This document shows positions 18,818 to 28,761 of a stretch of 64,000 nucleotides of DNA, piece after piece. Position 1 is the first letter of the stretch. Each line of letters opens with the position of its first letter. Source of the stretch: Cupriavidus oxalaticus (GTDB taxonomy: Bacteria > Pseudomonadota > Gammaproteobacteria > Burkholderiales > Burkholderiaceae); NCBI RefSeq assembly GCF_016894385.1, contig NZ_CP069812.1, positions 1 through 64,000 of the forward strand. The letters run 5' to 3'. Made by a program: the position numbers and the translations under genes. A model generated the notes under the pieces. It did no database searches. It was not told the DNA's origin and saw nothing but the letters and a program-made list of their open reading frames with translations.

Positions 18818-20034
18818 TCCGCCGAGCGCTGACCATAAGCTTGGCCGCGTTGCTGGCCGTGGCCTGCCAATCGCATACCTATCCGGGGAAGAACATGTCG
18901 GAACCCGCTGCACTGTCACCGCGTTTGCAAACGCTCTTTGCCAAGACCAAGCAGGTATGCGTTGGACGCTACGTGATGGAAGTCCCGGCCGAAGCCAGGG
19001 TGCTGTGGGGCTTCCAGGAGTTTCCGGGAAAAATCGTCGCGCACATTGGAGCCGCTGGCGAACTGAAGGAGATGGCGCAGGCGTATCGCGACAAAGTGCT
19101 TGCGGCAAATAAGACTGCAGAGATCTCCTATTTCGGGCCGGGACCTATTCACAACAGCATCGAAGTTCGATCGTTTGAAAGCAAAAATGCCAGGACATAT
19201 GGAGTTGAAAAGGCGAGGACTTTCGTCTCAAATGGCGCACAGCTGTTTGAATGGTTCTATGGCGGCGAGGAGCTCGCCCCTCTGGTGGCCGGCATCCGCG
19301 CACGCGACAACGCCGACATCCCACCCGCCCCAGGCGTCTGCATCGACCACGGCTTCGTCGCGGACGCATCCGGCACATTCCAGGAAATCTTCGGCGCAGG
19401 CATCCGTCTGCCAAGCTTTCCGGATGTCAGCTTTTCGGTGGACTCCAACAAGCTGGCGACCGTGGACGACGCCGATGACGTAGGACTGCTGGCCTCGATC
19501 GCGCAGCAAAAGAAGGATCTTGGCCACCGCTATCCAAAACTGACGACCTTGCGGGAAGGCAAGCGTACGGTCGGCGTCTGGCAGGGCGAGGAATCTCTGG
19601 TCCGCCGTGCGGATGGCACGCACGATTTCGAATGGGAGGCAGTCGGCAAGGAACGCTCCACGCTGCACCCCGCCTGGATCAACGCGAAGATGTACTCGAA
19701 GGTGGCCGCCAATCGTATCGGCGCCGCAGGCACGGCATCGCTGAGCGACGAGGAAGCCATTGCCCTCTGGAACCGGCTGCTGGATGGCGTGCGCTTCCGC
19801 GTCAACGCGCCGCCGACGCAGACGGGGGCTCCGGTCACGGTGCGCTCGGGCGAGACCACTCCCTTGTCCGGCATGTGGCGCGCCTCGCTTCCGCCCGGGC
19901 ATCCGCAGGCGGCGTGGGTGGCCAGCAAATCCGGCATCGTCTGGCAGAAAGGGATGCCGATGGTCCGCTTCGGGCTGTCGCCCGCCGACGAAGCGCTGGT
20001 GGTGTGGACGTGGATGGGGGTCGCCAGTGAATGA
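18814..20034 (+). CDS. Tli4-type lipoprotein immunity protein
   Basis: The ATG at 18814 overlaps the effector stop. The 406-residue product starts with a lipoprotein signal ending LLAVAC (Cys19), so it should be anchored in an envelope membrane facing the periplasm, where T6SS lipases act. The mature part opens with CVGRYVMEVPAEARVLWGF, which I associate with the N-terminal domain of the T6SS immunity protein Tli4 family. The C-terminal half probably holds the second Tli4 domain. Its role would be to bind and block the lipase and prevent self-intoxication. Family assignment is from recall. Confidence 0.72.
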   Translation: MIRRALTISLAALLAVACQSHTYPGKNMSEPAALSPRLQTLFAKTKQVCVGRYVMEVPAEARVLWGFQEFPGKIVAHIGAAGELKEMAQAYRDKVLAANKTAEISYFGPGPIHNSIEVRSFESKNARTYGVEKARTFVSNGAQLFEWFYGGEELAPLVAGIRARDNADIPPAPGVCIDHGFVADASGTFQEIFGAGIRLPSFPDVSFSVDSNKLATVDDADDVGLLASIAQQKKDLGHRYPKLTTLREGKRTVGVWQGEESLVRRADGTHDFEWEAVGKERSTLHPAWINAKMYSKVAANRIGAAGTASLSDEEAIALWNRLLDGVRFRVNAPPTQTGAPVTVRSGETTPLSGMWRASLPPGHPQAAWVASKSGIVWQKGMPMVRFGLSPADEALVVWTWMGVASE

Positions 20035-20068
20035 GCCATTGCGCTGCTGCACGACGGGGGCTGGCTGT

Positions 20069-20728
20069 CTAATACACCCCCGGCACCATCCGCCAGGTCC
20101 GCCCGCAGTACGCCGCATACGCATCGCCAAACTGATCCAGCAACAACGCCTCTTCCGCGCGGATCCGCGCGACCAGCACGGGCAACATCGCCAGCGTCAG
20201 CAGCACCCCAACTACTGAGCGGAATCCGAGTACCCACCCCAGCGAACTGACCATGAGCCCGAGGTAGCTCGGATGCCGGATCACGCCGTAGATGCCGGTC
20301 GTCACCAGCGTGTGCCCGGGCTGGATCGCCACCAGCCCGCTGAACCGGCGCCCGAGCACGAACACCGGCCACAAGCGCAGCACGCCGCCGGCGGCAAACA
20401 AGGCCACGCCGATCCAGCGCGCGGTATCGCCGTCCAGCGTCCAGAAGCCGGTGCGGTCGGTATAGGCCGGCAGGTACGCCGCAAGCAGCCCGAGCGCGCC
20501 GAACGCGCCCAGCACCCAGCGGTTGCCGCGGTCTTCGCGCATGCCGCTGCTGACGTTGCCGCCGGAAAACAGTGCGGCCACGGCCAGTGCAAACAGCACG
20601 ATGGCGAGGGCCACGCGCGCGGGATGCGCAAAGAAGGCGCCGATGCCGCCCCAGCCTGCGATCGCGAGGGCCAGGTAGGCAACGGTGCCGGCGAGGGTGG
20701 CGAATGCCAGGCCGGGAGTCGGGCGCAT
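20069..20728 (-). CDS. Isoprenylcysteine carboxyl methyltransferase-like membrane protein
   Basis: This 219-residue integral membrane protein starts at ATG 20728, preceded by GGAGGTCTCC. It has about five or six hydrophobic helices. The C-terminal signature GHTLVTTGIYGVIRHPSYLG and the late EEALLLDQFGDAYAAY are typical of the ICMT/PEMT-like membrane methyltransferases. These use SAM, but bacterial substrates are mostly unknown. It is divergent from the MazG-like gene and ends 34 bases from the immunity gene. Confidence 0.85.
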   Translation of the reverse strand: MRPTPGLAFATLAGTVAYLALAIAGWGGIGAFFAHPARVALAIVLFALAVAALFSGGNVSSGMREDRGNRWVLGAFGALGLLAAYLPAYTDRTGFWTLDGDTARWIGVALFAAGGVLRLWPVFVLGRRFSGLVAIQPGHTLVTTGIYGVIRHPSYLGLMVSSLGWVLGFRSVVGVLLTLAMLPVLVARIRAEEALLLDQFGDAYAAYCGRTWRMVPGVY

Positions 20729-20886
20729 GGAGACCTCCGCTGCGACGATCGATGCACCGGTGTAGCGTAAGCCCGGCATGGCGGGCTGTCGAGCGGGCCT
20801 GATCGTGCTTAAATTGCGGCTTTCGCCCCGCTGTCGGATGCCTCCGGTGTCGCTGGGGCACCATGAAGCGCCAACGCCATCCCGCC

Positions 20887-21210
20887 ATGCCACTGATCGA
20901 TATCCAGAACCTCCAGCAAGCCGCCTACGCCTTCGGCGAGGCCCGCAACTGGGGCAAGTACCACAGCCCCAAGAACCTGGCGATGGCGCTGAGCGTGGAG
21001 GTGGCCGAGCTGGTCGAGATCTTCCAGTGGCAGACGGAGGATGAGTCGCGCCAGGTCATGTCGACGGACAAGCGCGAGCATGTGGAGCAGGAGCTGGCCG
21101 ATATCACCATCTACCTGACGCAGCTGGTGACGGCGCTGGGCGTCGACCTCGATGCCGCGATCCGCGCCAAGATGGAGGTGAATGCCCGGAAGTATCCGTT
21201 GCCGGAGTGA
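20887..21210 (+). CDS. MazG-like nucleotide pyrophosphohydrolase
   Basis: The protein of ~107 residues (start at ATG 20887; an in-frame ATG at 20863 is possible) is a single MazG/RS21-C6-type all-alpha NTP pyrophosphatase. The metal-binding acidic motifs are present: SVEVAELVEIFQW and EQELADITIYL (ExxE...ExxD). Such enzymes hydrolyse dNTPs, often dCTP or modified forms, to the monophosphate and clean the nucleotide pool. It is divergent from the methyltransferase-like gene and appears monocistronic. Confidence 0.9.
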   Translation: MPLIDIQNLQQAAYAFGEARNWGKYHSPKNLAMALSVEVAELVEIFQWQTEDESRQVMSTDKREHVEQELADITIYLTQLVTALGVDLDAAIRAKMEVNARKYPLPE

Positions 21211-21255
21211 GTGGGCGGGTTGGATTGGATGACATTGCGCGACGGCGGCCTGGCC

Positions 21256-22140
21256 TCATGAGGCGGGTGCTCCTGTCGCCAGGATGCACAGGAACAGCAC
21301 GGCATTCAGCATCGACAGCCCCCAGACCGTCAGCGCCATGGCCGATGCGCCGCGCAGGCGCTCGCGCACGCGGTGCGCGCCCGGCAGCCATTCCCCCCGC
21401 GTCTTGCGGGACCAGCAGCAAATGCCCGCGCTGCACATGCCCAGCCACGCCAGCGTGCCAAGCGATTCCCATCCGGTTTGCCGCGGTGCCTGCGTGCCAG
21501 GCCGCGACGTACGCAGCGGTATGGAAGCCGGGGGCGGACGATCGATCGCGACACGGGGGACGGGGTCTTCAGGCGTTTTCGACTCGGCTACGGGACCAGG
21601 CTGCGGCTGTGGCTGCGGCTGCGGCGCGATGACCCGCGGATCGGGCTGCGGCCGGATCGGCCGCGTTGGCTGGGGCACCATCCCTGGTGCCGCTTGCGGC
21701 TCGTTCTTCGCAATGTTGCGCACAGGCACCTCGGACCCGTTGGCTTGCGGCGCGGTGGCGCGCGGCGCCGGCTTGCGGTGCCTGTGCGGGCGCCAGCTGG
21801 CAAAGACGCTGTCCAGGCATGCCACCGACGTGCAGGCATCCCGGCGCCGTCGCCATGCGCTGACCTCGTCCTGCCCGATTACCCCGGCGCGCAGCAGTCG
21901 CTGCTGCTGTGCATGAATGCGTTCGTGATTGCGATAGAGCATCGCGTAGTCGCAGATCAGGGTGGCGGCGCTTGCTTGCCGGTTCTCCCTGCATGGGTTA
22001 CCGGAGGCGAACAGGTCGTCGCAGCGCGCGGCCGGGTGACGCAGCGCGTTCTTGCAGGCGATATCCGACGCCTGCGCACCGGCGGTGAGCAGAAGGTTGA
22101 TCGAGATGCAAACGGCCAGATGGCCCGGAAGCCTTGTCAT
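21256..22140 (-). CDS. LprI-like secreted/membrane protein with Pro/Gln-rich linker (paralogue 2)
   Basis: Start at ATG 22140 gives ~294 residues: a signal peptide (TRLPGHLAVCISINLLLTAG AQA), a Cys-rich domain, a Pro-rich linker with PQPQPQPQP, and two C-terminal hydrophobic segments. The Cys-rich part ends RRDACTSVACLDSVFASW, resembling the LprI (lysozyme inhibitor-like) consensus R..C....CL. It is a tandem paralogue of the next gene upstream. The exported N-terminal domain and C-terminal membrane anchor suggest an envelope protein. Function unknown. Confidence 0.75.
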   Translation of the reverse strand: MTRLPGHLAVCISINLLLTAGAQASDIACKNALRHPAARCDDLFASGNPCRENRQASAATLICDYAMLYRNHERIHAQQQRLLRAGVIGQDEVSAWRRRRDACTSVACLDSVFASWRPHRHRKPAPRATAPQANGSEVPVRNIAKNEPQAAPGMVPQPTRPIRPQPDPRVIAPQPQPQPQPGPVAESKTPEDPVPRVAIDRPPPASIPLRTSRPGTQAPRQTGWESLGTLAWLGMCSAGICCWSRKTRGEWLPGAHRVRERLRGASAMALTVWGLSMLNAVLFLCILATGAPAS

Positions 22141-22286
22141 GCTGTCGCCCCGGGGCAAGCCGAGGGAGGCGGCGCAAGCGGGGGCGTCGATGGGCTCCTA
22201 TTCTGGGGCGCTGTGGCGGATGTTCGGTGCGGTCGCGCACGGAACGGCAGGGGTATCCCGGCCTGGGCGCAAGGCCATGACCGGCG

Positions 22287-23303
22287 TTACGCCAGGATCC
22301 AGAACAGCACGATGCTGTTCACGGCGATCAGTCCCGCCGATACCAGCACGATCCGCGTCGCGGTCCGCGCCCGTGCGCGCCGGCGCGCGGCATCCGGCAG
22401 CCATCCAAGCGGCCGCCTCCGGTACCACCGGACCACGCACGCACCGCACAGGGTCAGCCACGCCAGCGCGCCAAGTGGTTCCCATCTCCCTGGCAAGGAT
22501 CCCTCTATGGGGTAGACGGGAGTCCAACGCGTGGCGGCCCCGGGGGGCGGCTGATTGATCGCTGCCGGGGCAGTGGGGCGCTTGGAGGGTTCTCTCTGGG
22601 TCACCGCTTGGGGCGGAAGTTGCGGCGCCGGTGGTGCGATGGTCTCCGGGAGCGACCGGTTCTTCGCGACAGGGGCGACGGGTTGTTGCCGGCTTTCTGC
22701 AGGCACCCTGGCCTCAGGCGTCGGTTGCGGCGTGGCTGGGGAAGCGGCCCGCGCCGGGGCAGGCTGCGTGTCCCGCTGCTTCTCCTGCGGCTTCTCCCGC
22801 GACACCGCCTTCACGACAGGCGGAGGCTGCCGTACTTCAGCCGTCTGCCTGGCAGCATCCGGCTTGGTCTTCCTGGCATTGCGCGCGGCTTTGTCGGGCT
22901 CCGGCGGCGCCTGGGCGGCGGGCGAAACCCGTTTCTGGCTCGTGTAGTCGCGCCAGTTGGCAATTACCCGGTCCAGGCACGACACCGATGTGCAGGCATC
23001 ACGCAGCCTTCGCCATGCAGCGATATCGTCCGGCCCGATCTCTCCGGTGCGCAAGCGCTGCAACTGCTCGGCGTAGACGCGTTCATACGCGCCGCGGAGC
23101 ATCGTATAGTCGCAGATCAGGGCGGCGCCACTCGCCGGCCTGTCCGCACGCCTGCACGCGTTCTCTGCGGCCGACTGGCCGTCGCAGCGGGCGGCCTGCG
23201 GGGCCAGCGCATGATGGCAGGCAATATCCGAAGCCTGCGCACCGGTGGTGAGCAGAAGGCTGAACGCGATGCAGGCGGCCAGTTGGCCAGGAAGCCTTGC
23301 CAT
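22287..23303 (-). CDS. LprI-like secreted/membrane protein with Pro-rich linker (paralogue 1)
   Basis: Start at ATG 23303 gives ~338 residues with the same layout as the gene downstream: signal peptide with ...LLLTTGAQASDIAC, a six-Cys domain containing LRDACTSVSCLDRVIANW, a long Pro/Ala/Gln-rich linker, then two membrane segments (LGALAWLTLCGACVV and IVLVSAGLIAVNSIVLFWI). The ends of the two paralogues are well conserved while the linkers have diverged in length and sequence. That points to an old tandem duplication. The LprI comparison is tentative. Confidence 0.75.
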   Translation of the reverse strand: MARLPGQLAACIAFSLLLTTGAQASDIACHHALAPQAARCDGQSAAENACRRADRPASGAALICDYTMLRGAYERVYAEQLQRLRTGEIGPDDIAAWRRLRDACTSVSCLDRVIANWRDYTSQKRVSPAAQAPPEPDKAARNARKTKPDAARQTAEVRQPPPVVKAVSREKPQEKQRDTQPAPARAASPATPQPTPEARVPAESRQQPVAPVAKNRSLPETIAPPAPQLPPQAVTQREPSKRPTAPAAINQPPPGAATRWTPVYPIEGSLPGRWEPLGALAWLTLCGACVVRWYRRRPLGWLPDAARRRARARTATRIVLVSAGLIAVNSIVLFWILA

Positions 23304-23499
23304 GCAATTGCCCCGCGTTAGCGGGTTACCGTGCGCCATGGCGCCGAAGGACTCCTATTCTCGGCCTGCGCAACGGATGCTCCGTGCGTTGGCGCACAGA
23401 ATACAAGCGTTTCTGGTGGCGGAGTGCGGCCCGAAGGGTGAGCCAGAGGGGAGAAAACCAGCGCTGCCCAGCGCTGCCTAGCGCCGCCTAGCGCGCTGC

Positions 23500-24693
23500 C
23501 TAATCGCGCGCGATGTTGCCGACCGCGGCGCGAACCCAATCGAACCCGATGCGCTCCTGCTCCAGCCTCAGGTTCTTGCGGATGCGGTTGTCCCGCAGGT
23601 CGTCATAGAGCGCCTGCTCGGCGGCGCTCAGCCCGGGCAGCTCCCGCAACGTCTGGCTGTCTTCCAGCCCCCATTGCGCCTCGAACGCCATCAACGTTTC
23701 GCGGTCCATCAGCAGCGATTCGGCATGCCCGAACACGCCGCGCAACTGGCTGAGGATGGCAAAGCCGTGGGTGTCGATGTCGCCCCAGTAGCAGAGCCGG
23801 CAATCCGACAGCCAGCGCGCGCCGGCGAGCAGGCTGAAGCCATAGCCCGCGCCAAAGATCACCAGGCCGGCGGGTACCTCAGGGAAGGCCAGGAAGTTGG
23901 TTTCGTTCTCCGTGATGAACACGCGCGAGACGCCGGGTTCCAGCGCGGCGAAGCTGTCGGCATCCAGGGTGACGTCGTGCGTTGGCGCGTTGCCCGGCAG
24001 CGTGCGGTTGTTGCGGTCGAGGATGCGGAAGCGAATGCGCAGCGGTTTGTCGAGAAAACCATAGCGCGCGGTGAACTGGTGGATGCCGGAGTGCTGCGGG
24101 GCGATGGCGTCTGGCTGCAGCGCCAGGTCCAGCAGTTCGGCCAGCACGCCGCGATGCGCTTCGAGGAACTTGGTATGCACGCCCGGAAGGTCGACCTGGC
24201 GCAGGTAGACGCCCGGCCTCGGATGCCGCTGCAGCCAGCCGACGATGGCCAGGAGCCTTTCCCAGGCGTCGTGAAGCTCCAGCGCGCGCAAGGGGCGCTG
24301 CGTCAGCCAGGGCAGCAGCAGCGGCTGCATGGCACGCGTGGCCGCTGCCATGGCGGCGAAGCGCTCCACCTCCCGGCGTTTGCCCAACAGTGCGACGGCA
24401 TCTTGCGGTGTGTCGATCCACGCGGCGCATGGCATCGCATTGGCGCCAAACGTGCGATGGCGGAATTCGCGCATTTCCAGCCGGCAATGCGGCAGTTGCC
24501 GCAATTCGCCAATCCAGGTGCGCGCCGCCTCGAAGCGCTCCGTCAGTTCGCCCGACGACGGTGCGCGCAACGTCAGCCGCCTTGGAAACAGCACGTCCTG
24601 CGGGTCCGCGCTGACGAGCGCACGCAGGATGTCGCCCTTGTCCCAGAGTCTTTGCACCTGGGCGCGCAAGTCGGCGGGTCGGCTCCAGTTCAT
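23500..24693 (-). CDS. jetD: Wadjet system nuclease-type protein JetD (DUF3322/DUF2220)
   Basis: The 397-residue product starts at ATG 24693, overlapping the jetC stop by 4 bases; upstream in-frame codons lie inside jetC. The N-terminal DUF3322 region begins [17 protein letters not shown]. The C-terminal DUF2220 TOPRIM-like domain carries [23 protein letters not shown] and [13 protein letters not shown], the conserved acidic metal-binding residues. In Wadjet, JetD cleaves small circular DNA that the JetABC SMC-like complex has extruded, which limits plasmids. All four jet genes are present. Confidence 0.93.
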   Translation of the reverse strand: MNWSRPADLRAQVQRLWDKGDILRALVSADPQDVLFPRRLTLRAPSSGELTERFEAARTWIGELRQLPHCRLEMREFRHRTFGANAMPCAAWIDTPQDAVALLGKRREVERFAAMAAATRAMQPLLLPWLTQRPLRALELHDAWERLLAIVGWLQRHPRPGVYLRQVDLPGVHTKFLEAHRGVLAELLDLALQPDAIAPQHSGIHQFTARYGFLDKPLRIRFRILDRNNRTLPGNAPTHDVTLDADSFAALEPGVSRVFITENETNFLAFPEVPAGLVIFGAGYGFSLLAGARWLSDCRLCYWGDIDTHGFAILSQLRGVFGHAESLLMDRETLMAFEAQWGLEDSQTLRELPGLSAAEQALYDDLRDNRIRKNLRLEQERIGFDWVRAAVGNIARD

Positions 24694-27600
24694 GCGGTCA
24701 GCCTGGCTTTCTCGGCGCGATACTCGTCGATGGTCAGGTTGCGCACCTTGGAAGCGCGGCCTTCGTCGTTCTGCACGAATGCGACGCTGGACACATACGG
24801 CTCGATGATGTGGATCTTCTGCAGCGGCGTCACGATCAGCAGTTGCAGGTTGAGCTTGGCGAACAGCCGCAATCCGTATTGCGCCGACTCGTCCGAGCCG
24901 CGCCCGAAGGCTTCGTCGATCACGACAAAGCGGAACGAGCGCGAACGCACCGCGCCCCATTCCAGCCCGAACTGGTAGGCCAGGCTCGCGGCCAGGATGG
25001 TGTAGGCGAGCTTTTCCTTCTGGCCGCCTGACTTGCCGCCGGAGTCTGAGTAGTGCTCGTGCTCGGCATCGTCCTCGCGCCAGCGCTCGCTCGCCCCGAA
25101 GACGAACCAGTTGCGCACGTCGGTCACCTTGGCGGTCCAGCGCCGGTCCTGGTCGGTCTGGCCGGTGCGGCCGCGGAAGCGTTCGATGATGCGCTTGACC
25201 TGCAGGAACTTGGCTTCGGAGTACTGGCTGTCCTCGGAGCCGGTCAGCGCGCCCTCGGTGCAGGCGCGCAGCTCGGACTGGAAATCGCGGATTTCGGCAT
25301 CGGGTGTGAGCTGTGCCTCCAGCCGGATGTAGCGCCCGGTGTTGTAGTCGATCTGCGTCAGCGATTCATTGATGCGCTCCACGCGTTCGCGGATGGTCTG
25401 CTGCTCCTTGCCGAGCTGTGCGTTGAAGTTGGCGATCTCGTTGATGGTGTTGACGTTCAACAGCTCCTTGAAGCGCGCTTCGAAGCGCGGCAGGTCGTCG
25501 GCGCGCAGCTTGTCGAGCATGCTGCGGTATTCGAAGCCGGCAGCCACGCTGGCGTCGACCTCGCTGGTTTCCAGCTTGTAGGCTTCCTTGTAGGCCGACA
25601 TGGCCTTCACGATGCTCTCGCTGAGCCGGCCCAGCCGCTTGCTTTCCGCATCGAGCCGGTCCTGCAGCGCGTTGCGCATGTCGCGCTCGCGGCCATCGCA
25701 CGCTTCGACGGTCAAGGTGTGCTGGCCCAGTATCTCGGCGCGCAAGGCGTCGATGGTCTCGGCCGGCACGGCCACGGCGGACTCGGCTGACTCATCCAGG
25801 GTTGCCTGCGTCTCGGCGCGCAACGCCAGCGTATCGCTCTTGCGGCCCTCCGCCTTGGAGCGCTTGTCGCGGTGATCCTCCAGCTGCTTCTCGGTCTCTT
25901 CGAGTGCTGCCTGCACTTCGCCGAGCCGGTCCGTCAGCTGCCGGAGCACGTCGGAGGCTGATTCGAGCTGGCGTTTCTCTTCAGCCAGGCGCGCCGCCTC
26001 GCGCGCCGGCGCCTGCCAGTCGAGTTCTTCGTAGTCCGCAAAGATGTCGAGCTGCGACAGGGCCGTGAGCTGCTCCCGCAATGCGTCGCGTTCCTTCGCC
26101 AGCCCGCCCATCAGCGCGAACCGTTCCGTCAGCCGGGTTTGCAGCACGCGCGCATCGTTTTCCAGCGCGGCGATCTTGGCGGCGTTGCTCCATCCCAGCA
26201 CGTAGCGGCTGCGATCGTCCAGGCGGTGGCGGTCGTCCTTCTCATGCCGCTCGCCGGGCATCTTGACCTGGCCGGCGCGCGTGACCGCGCGGGTTTCGCG
26301 GCGGAACTGCTCATGCGTCGCGCAGCACGCCACGTCGAAGCGCGCCGCTACCTCGCGCTCGAGCCAGCCGTAGAACGGGGAATCGGGCTTGATGGCGAGC
26401 TTGCGCGCGAGCGAATCGCGATGCAGTGCCGCGCCGTCCGTCCTGGCGCCCTCGCGCACGCGGAAATAGACCAGCCGGCCCTTCAGGTGCGTGCGGTCGA
26501 CCCATGCCGAAATTTCGGGGTAGCGCGCATCGGGCACCAGCAGCGACAGGCCGAAGTTGTGCAGCAGCCGTTCCGCGGCGCCTTCCCAGTCACGCTCGTC
26601 GTCGCGGACCTGCAGCAGCTCACCGGCAAACGGCATGTCGTCTTCGGGCAGCGACAGGGCCTCGCACATGGCGCTGCGCATGGCGATCTGGGCGGCCGGG
26701 ATATTGCTGCGGCGCGCTTTCAGGCTGCGGATTTCCTCGCGCAGCGCATCATGGTCGGCCTTGCCCTGGCGCAGCGTGACGCCGTGCTCGGTCAGGTCGT
26801 TCTCCAGCGCGGCTTCGCGCGATTTTGCTGCCTCCGCCAGCGTGGCGAAACGCGCTCTCAGCGCAAGGAAGGCCGGCTCGTCCTGCGGCGGCAGCTCGCC
26901 GACTGCGCGCACCAGCTCGCCATAGCGTTCGGCCTTGTGCCGGCGCTTCGCGCTCTCGTCGGCCTGCGCGCGGATTTCCTCGGCGAGCCGGCCGATGCGG
27001 TCGCCGCCGTTCTCGGCGATATGGCGGCGCAGTTCGGCTTCGTCGTTGCGCTGGGCCTCGCGGCGCTCCTGCAGGCGGCGCACGTGCGTGTCCTGGCGCT
27101 CCCATTCCTCGGTCAGGCCGGCAATGCGCTTGTCGAGCAGGCCCAGCTTGAGCTGCGCGAAGTAAGGGCGCAATGCCTCGCGGCAGGCGCGCAGTTGCTC
27201 GGATGCGGCGACCAGTTCGGCGTGGCGCTCGCAATCCGCAACCAGCGGCGTGAGCATCGCTTCCTGGCGCTTGGCCTTGAGCACCGCTTCATGCGCGCGG
27301 TCGAGGTCGTCGAAGTGCCCGAGCAGCGCCCCGATGCGCGGCGCCACGTCGAACGGCTCCAGCATGTGGCTGCGCACGAAGTCGGTCAGGTTGCCGACTG
27401 ACTTCATCGACACGGTCTGGTGGAACAGTTCGAGCGCCTGGTCGTTCTCGATGCCGAAGCGGCGGCGGAACCAGGCGCCGTAGGGGTTGAACCCGTCGAA
27501 CAGCTCAGCTTTCAGTCCACGCAGCTTCTTGCGCAGCGCGGCGATGTCCGTGCCGAAGTGAGCGAAGTCGCCGGCGATGGACAGGTCCTGCTCCGCGCCG

Positions 27601-28064
27601 ACATAGAAGCGCGCGGGCTGGCCGGTCGCGTCCTTCATCCAGAAGACCTGCGCCAGCGTCACGGTCTGGTCGTAGCCGGCGTTGTGGAACACGCCAAGGA
27701 TGACGGAGTAGCTGTTGTGGTCGCGCAGCGCCACGGGCCGGGCGGTGCCGGTGACTTCATTGCGCTCCGACTTGTAGTGGCCCAGCACGTAGCTGCGCAA
27801 GGTCCGTTCGCGGCTCTCGGCGCCGGCAGCCTTGTTGTAGGCGATGCGCTGGGCGGGGACGAGCAGCGTGGTCACGGCGTCGACCAGCGTCGACTTGCCG
27901 GAACCGATGTCGCCGGTCAGCAGCCCGTTGCGGCCTTCGGGGCGGATGACCCAGACACGCTTGTCGAAGGTGCCCCAGTTGAAGACTTCCAGCCGGGACA
28001 GCCGGAAGCCGGACAGCGTGTCGTCGTCGGCAAAGTCGAGGCTCAGGTTCTGCGGCTCAGGCAT
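24690..28064 (-). CDS. jetC: Wadjet SMC-like ATPase JetC
   Basis: This 1124-residue MukB/SbcC-like protein has N-terminal Walker [20 protein letters not shown] (about residues 49-67), two long coiled coils flanking a central hinge-like region (about 430-640), and a C-terminal head with signature [11 protein letters not shown] and Walker [17 protein letters not shown]. It is the DNA-loop-extruding motor of the JetABC complex and would work as a dimer with JetA (kleisin) and JetB (KITE). It overlaps jetB by 8 bases upstream and jetD by 4 downstream. Confidence 0.95.
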   Translation of the reverse strand: MPEPQNLSLDFADDDTLSGFRLSRLEVFNWGTFDKRVWVIRPEGRNGLLTGDIGSGKSTLVDAVTTLLVPAQRIAYNKAAGAESRERTLRSYVLGHYKSERNEVTGTARPVALRDHNSYSVILGVFHNAGYDQTVTLAQVFWMKDATGQPARFYVGAEQDLSIAGDFAHFGTDIAALRKKLRGLKAELFDGFNPYGAWFRRRFGIENDQALELFHQTVSMKSVGNLTDFVRSHMLEPFDVAPRIGALLGHFDDLDRAHEAVLKAKRQEAMLTPLVADCERHAELVAASEQLRACREALRPYFAQLKLGLLDKRIAGLTEEWERQDTHVRRLQERREAQRNDEAELRRHIAENGGDRIGRLAEEIRAQADESAKRRHKAERYGELVRAVGELPPQDEPAFLALRARFATLAEAAKSREAALENDLTEHGVTLRQGKADHDALREEIRSLKARRSNIPAAQIAMRSAMCEALSLPEDDMPFAGELLQVRDDERDWEGAAERLLHNFGLSLLVPDARYPEISAWVDRTHLKGRLVYFRVREGARTDGAALHRDSLARKLAIKPDSPFYGWLEREVAARFDVACCATHEQFRRETRAVTRAGQVKMPGERHEKDDRHRLDDRSRYVLGWSNAAKIAALENDARVLQTRLTERFALMGGLAKERDALREQLTALSQLDIFADYEELDWQAPAREAARLAEEKRQLESASDVLRQLTDRLGEVQAALEETEKQLEDHRDKRSKAEGRKSDTLALRAETQATLDESAESAVAVPAETIDALRAEILGQHTLTVEACDGRERDMRNALQDRLDAESKRLGRLSESIVKAMSAYKEAYKLETSEVDASVAAGFEYRSMLDKLRADDLPRFEARFKELLNVNTINEIANFNAQLGKEQQTIRERVERINESLTQIDYNTGRYIRLEAQLTPDAEIRDFQSELRACTEGALTGSEDSQYSEAKFLQVKRIIERFRGRTGQTDQDRRWTAKVTDVRNWFVFGASERWREDDAEHEHYSDSGGKSGGQKEKLAYTILAASLAYQFGLEWGAVRSRSFRFVVIDEAFGRGSDESAQYGLRLFAKLNLQLLIVTPLQKIHIIEPYVSSVAFVQNDEGRASKVRNLTIDEYRAEKARLTA

Positions 28065-28761
28065 TGGCAGCCCCTCCGTTCGGCCCGGCGGCAGGGGTGG
28101 CGGGCTGGCCGCTCAACTGGTACTGGTAGGCGGCCAGCCGCGCATCGAACTCGGACAGCCACTGCGCATCGATAAAGGCCTTCAGGATGCGGCGCACCTC
28201 GAACCCGGCCTGCCCGCCGGCGCGGGCGCCGGCCTCCGCTTTCAGCCGGCGCAGGAATCCCAGCTCCACGATCTTGTTCACGTGCAGCTCGATCTGGTCG
28301 ATCAGCCTGGCCTCGTTGGTGCCGGCCGGCAGGAACACGCGCAGCAGTTCCGCGATCTCGTCCAGCGTCAGCACCAGCCGGGTGTCGCCGCCGGTGGCGT
28401 CGAACTCGGCCAGCTTCTTGCGCAACAGCGCCAGCGTCAGGCTGACCGGGAACGACAGCTGGCGCCGTGCGATCAGGCGCGGCGGGCGCGCGGTGCTGTC
28501 GTCCTCGCTGTCCGGTTGCGAGCGCAGGAATGCATAGCCCTCGGCGTCGTCGAGCACAAGCTCGAGCCCCAGGACGGCCACATAGTCCCGTACCGTGGGT
28601 TGCAGGCCGAGCAACGCATGCCAGAGGGCGGCATCCGCTTCGCGGTAGAGCACGCCCTTCAGCAGGGGCACCACCAGCGCCGACAAGGCGAGGTCGGGCG
28701 GTGCGCCGGCGCAGGCGGGCCGCGGCGTGTCATCGGGGTCTTGATCTGGCGTCATGTTCAT
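28057..28761 (-). CDS. jetB: Wadjet accessory subunit JetB (DUF4194, KITE-like)
   Basis: Start at ATG 28761 overlaps the jetA stop (ATGA); a second ATG two codons later is possible. The ~234-residue product has the DUF4194 architecture: paired winged-helix segments around [20 protein letters not shown] and [20 protein letters not shown]. In condensin-like Wadjet complexes this MukE-type KITE subunit binds the kleisin JetA. Ala/Gly/Pro-rich termini are probably disordered. Confidence 0.9.
   Translation of the reverse strand: MNMTPDQDPDDTPRPACAGAPPDLALSALVVPLLKGVLYREADAALWHALLGLQPTVRDYVAVLGLELVLDDAEGYAFLRSQPDSEDDSTARPPRLIARRQLSFPVSLTLALLRKKLAEFDATGGDTRLVLTLDEIAELLRVFLPAGTNEARLIDQIELHVNKIVELGFLRRLKAEAGARAGGQAGFEVRRILKAFIDAQWLSEFDARLAAYQYQLSGQPATPAAGPNGGAANA

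Noticed and set aside
21590..21640. CTGCGG/GGCTGC repeats as a possible CRISPR-like or satellite array
   Set aside because: They are the codons of a PQPQPQ linker inside the LprI-like gene, not spaced direct repeats.
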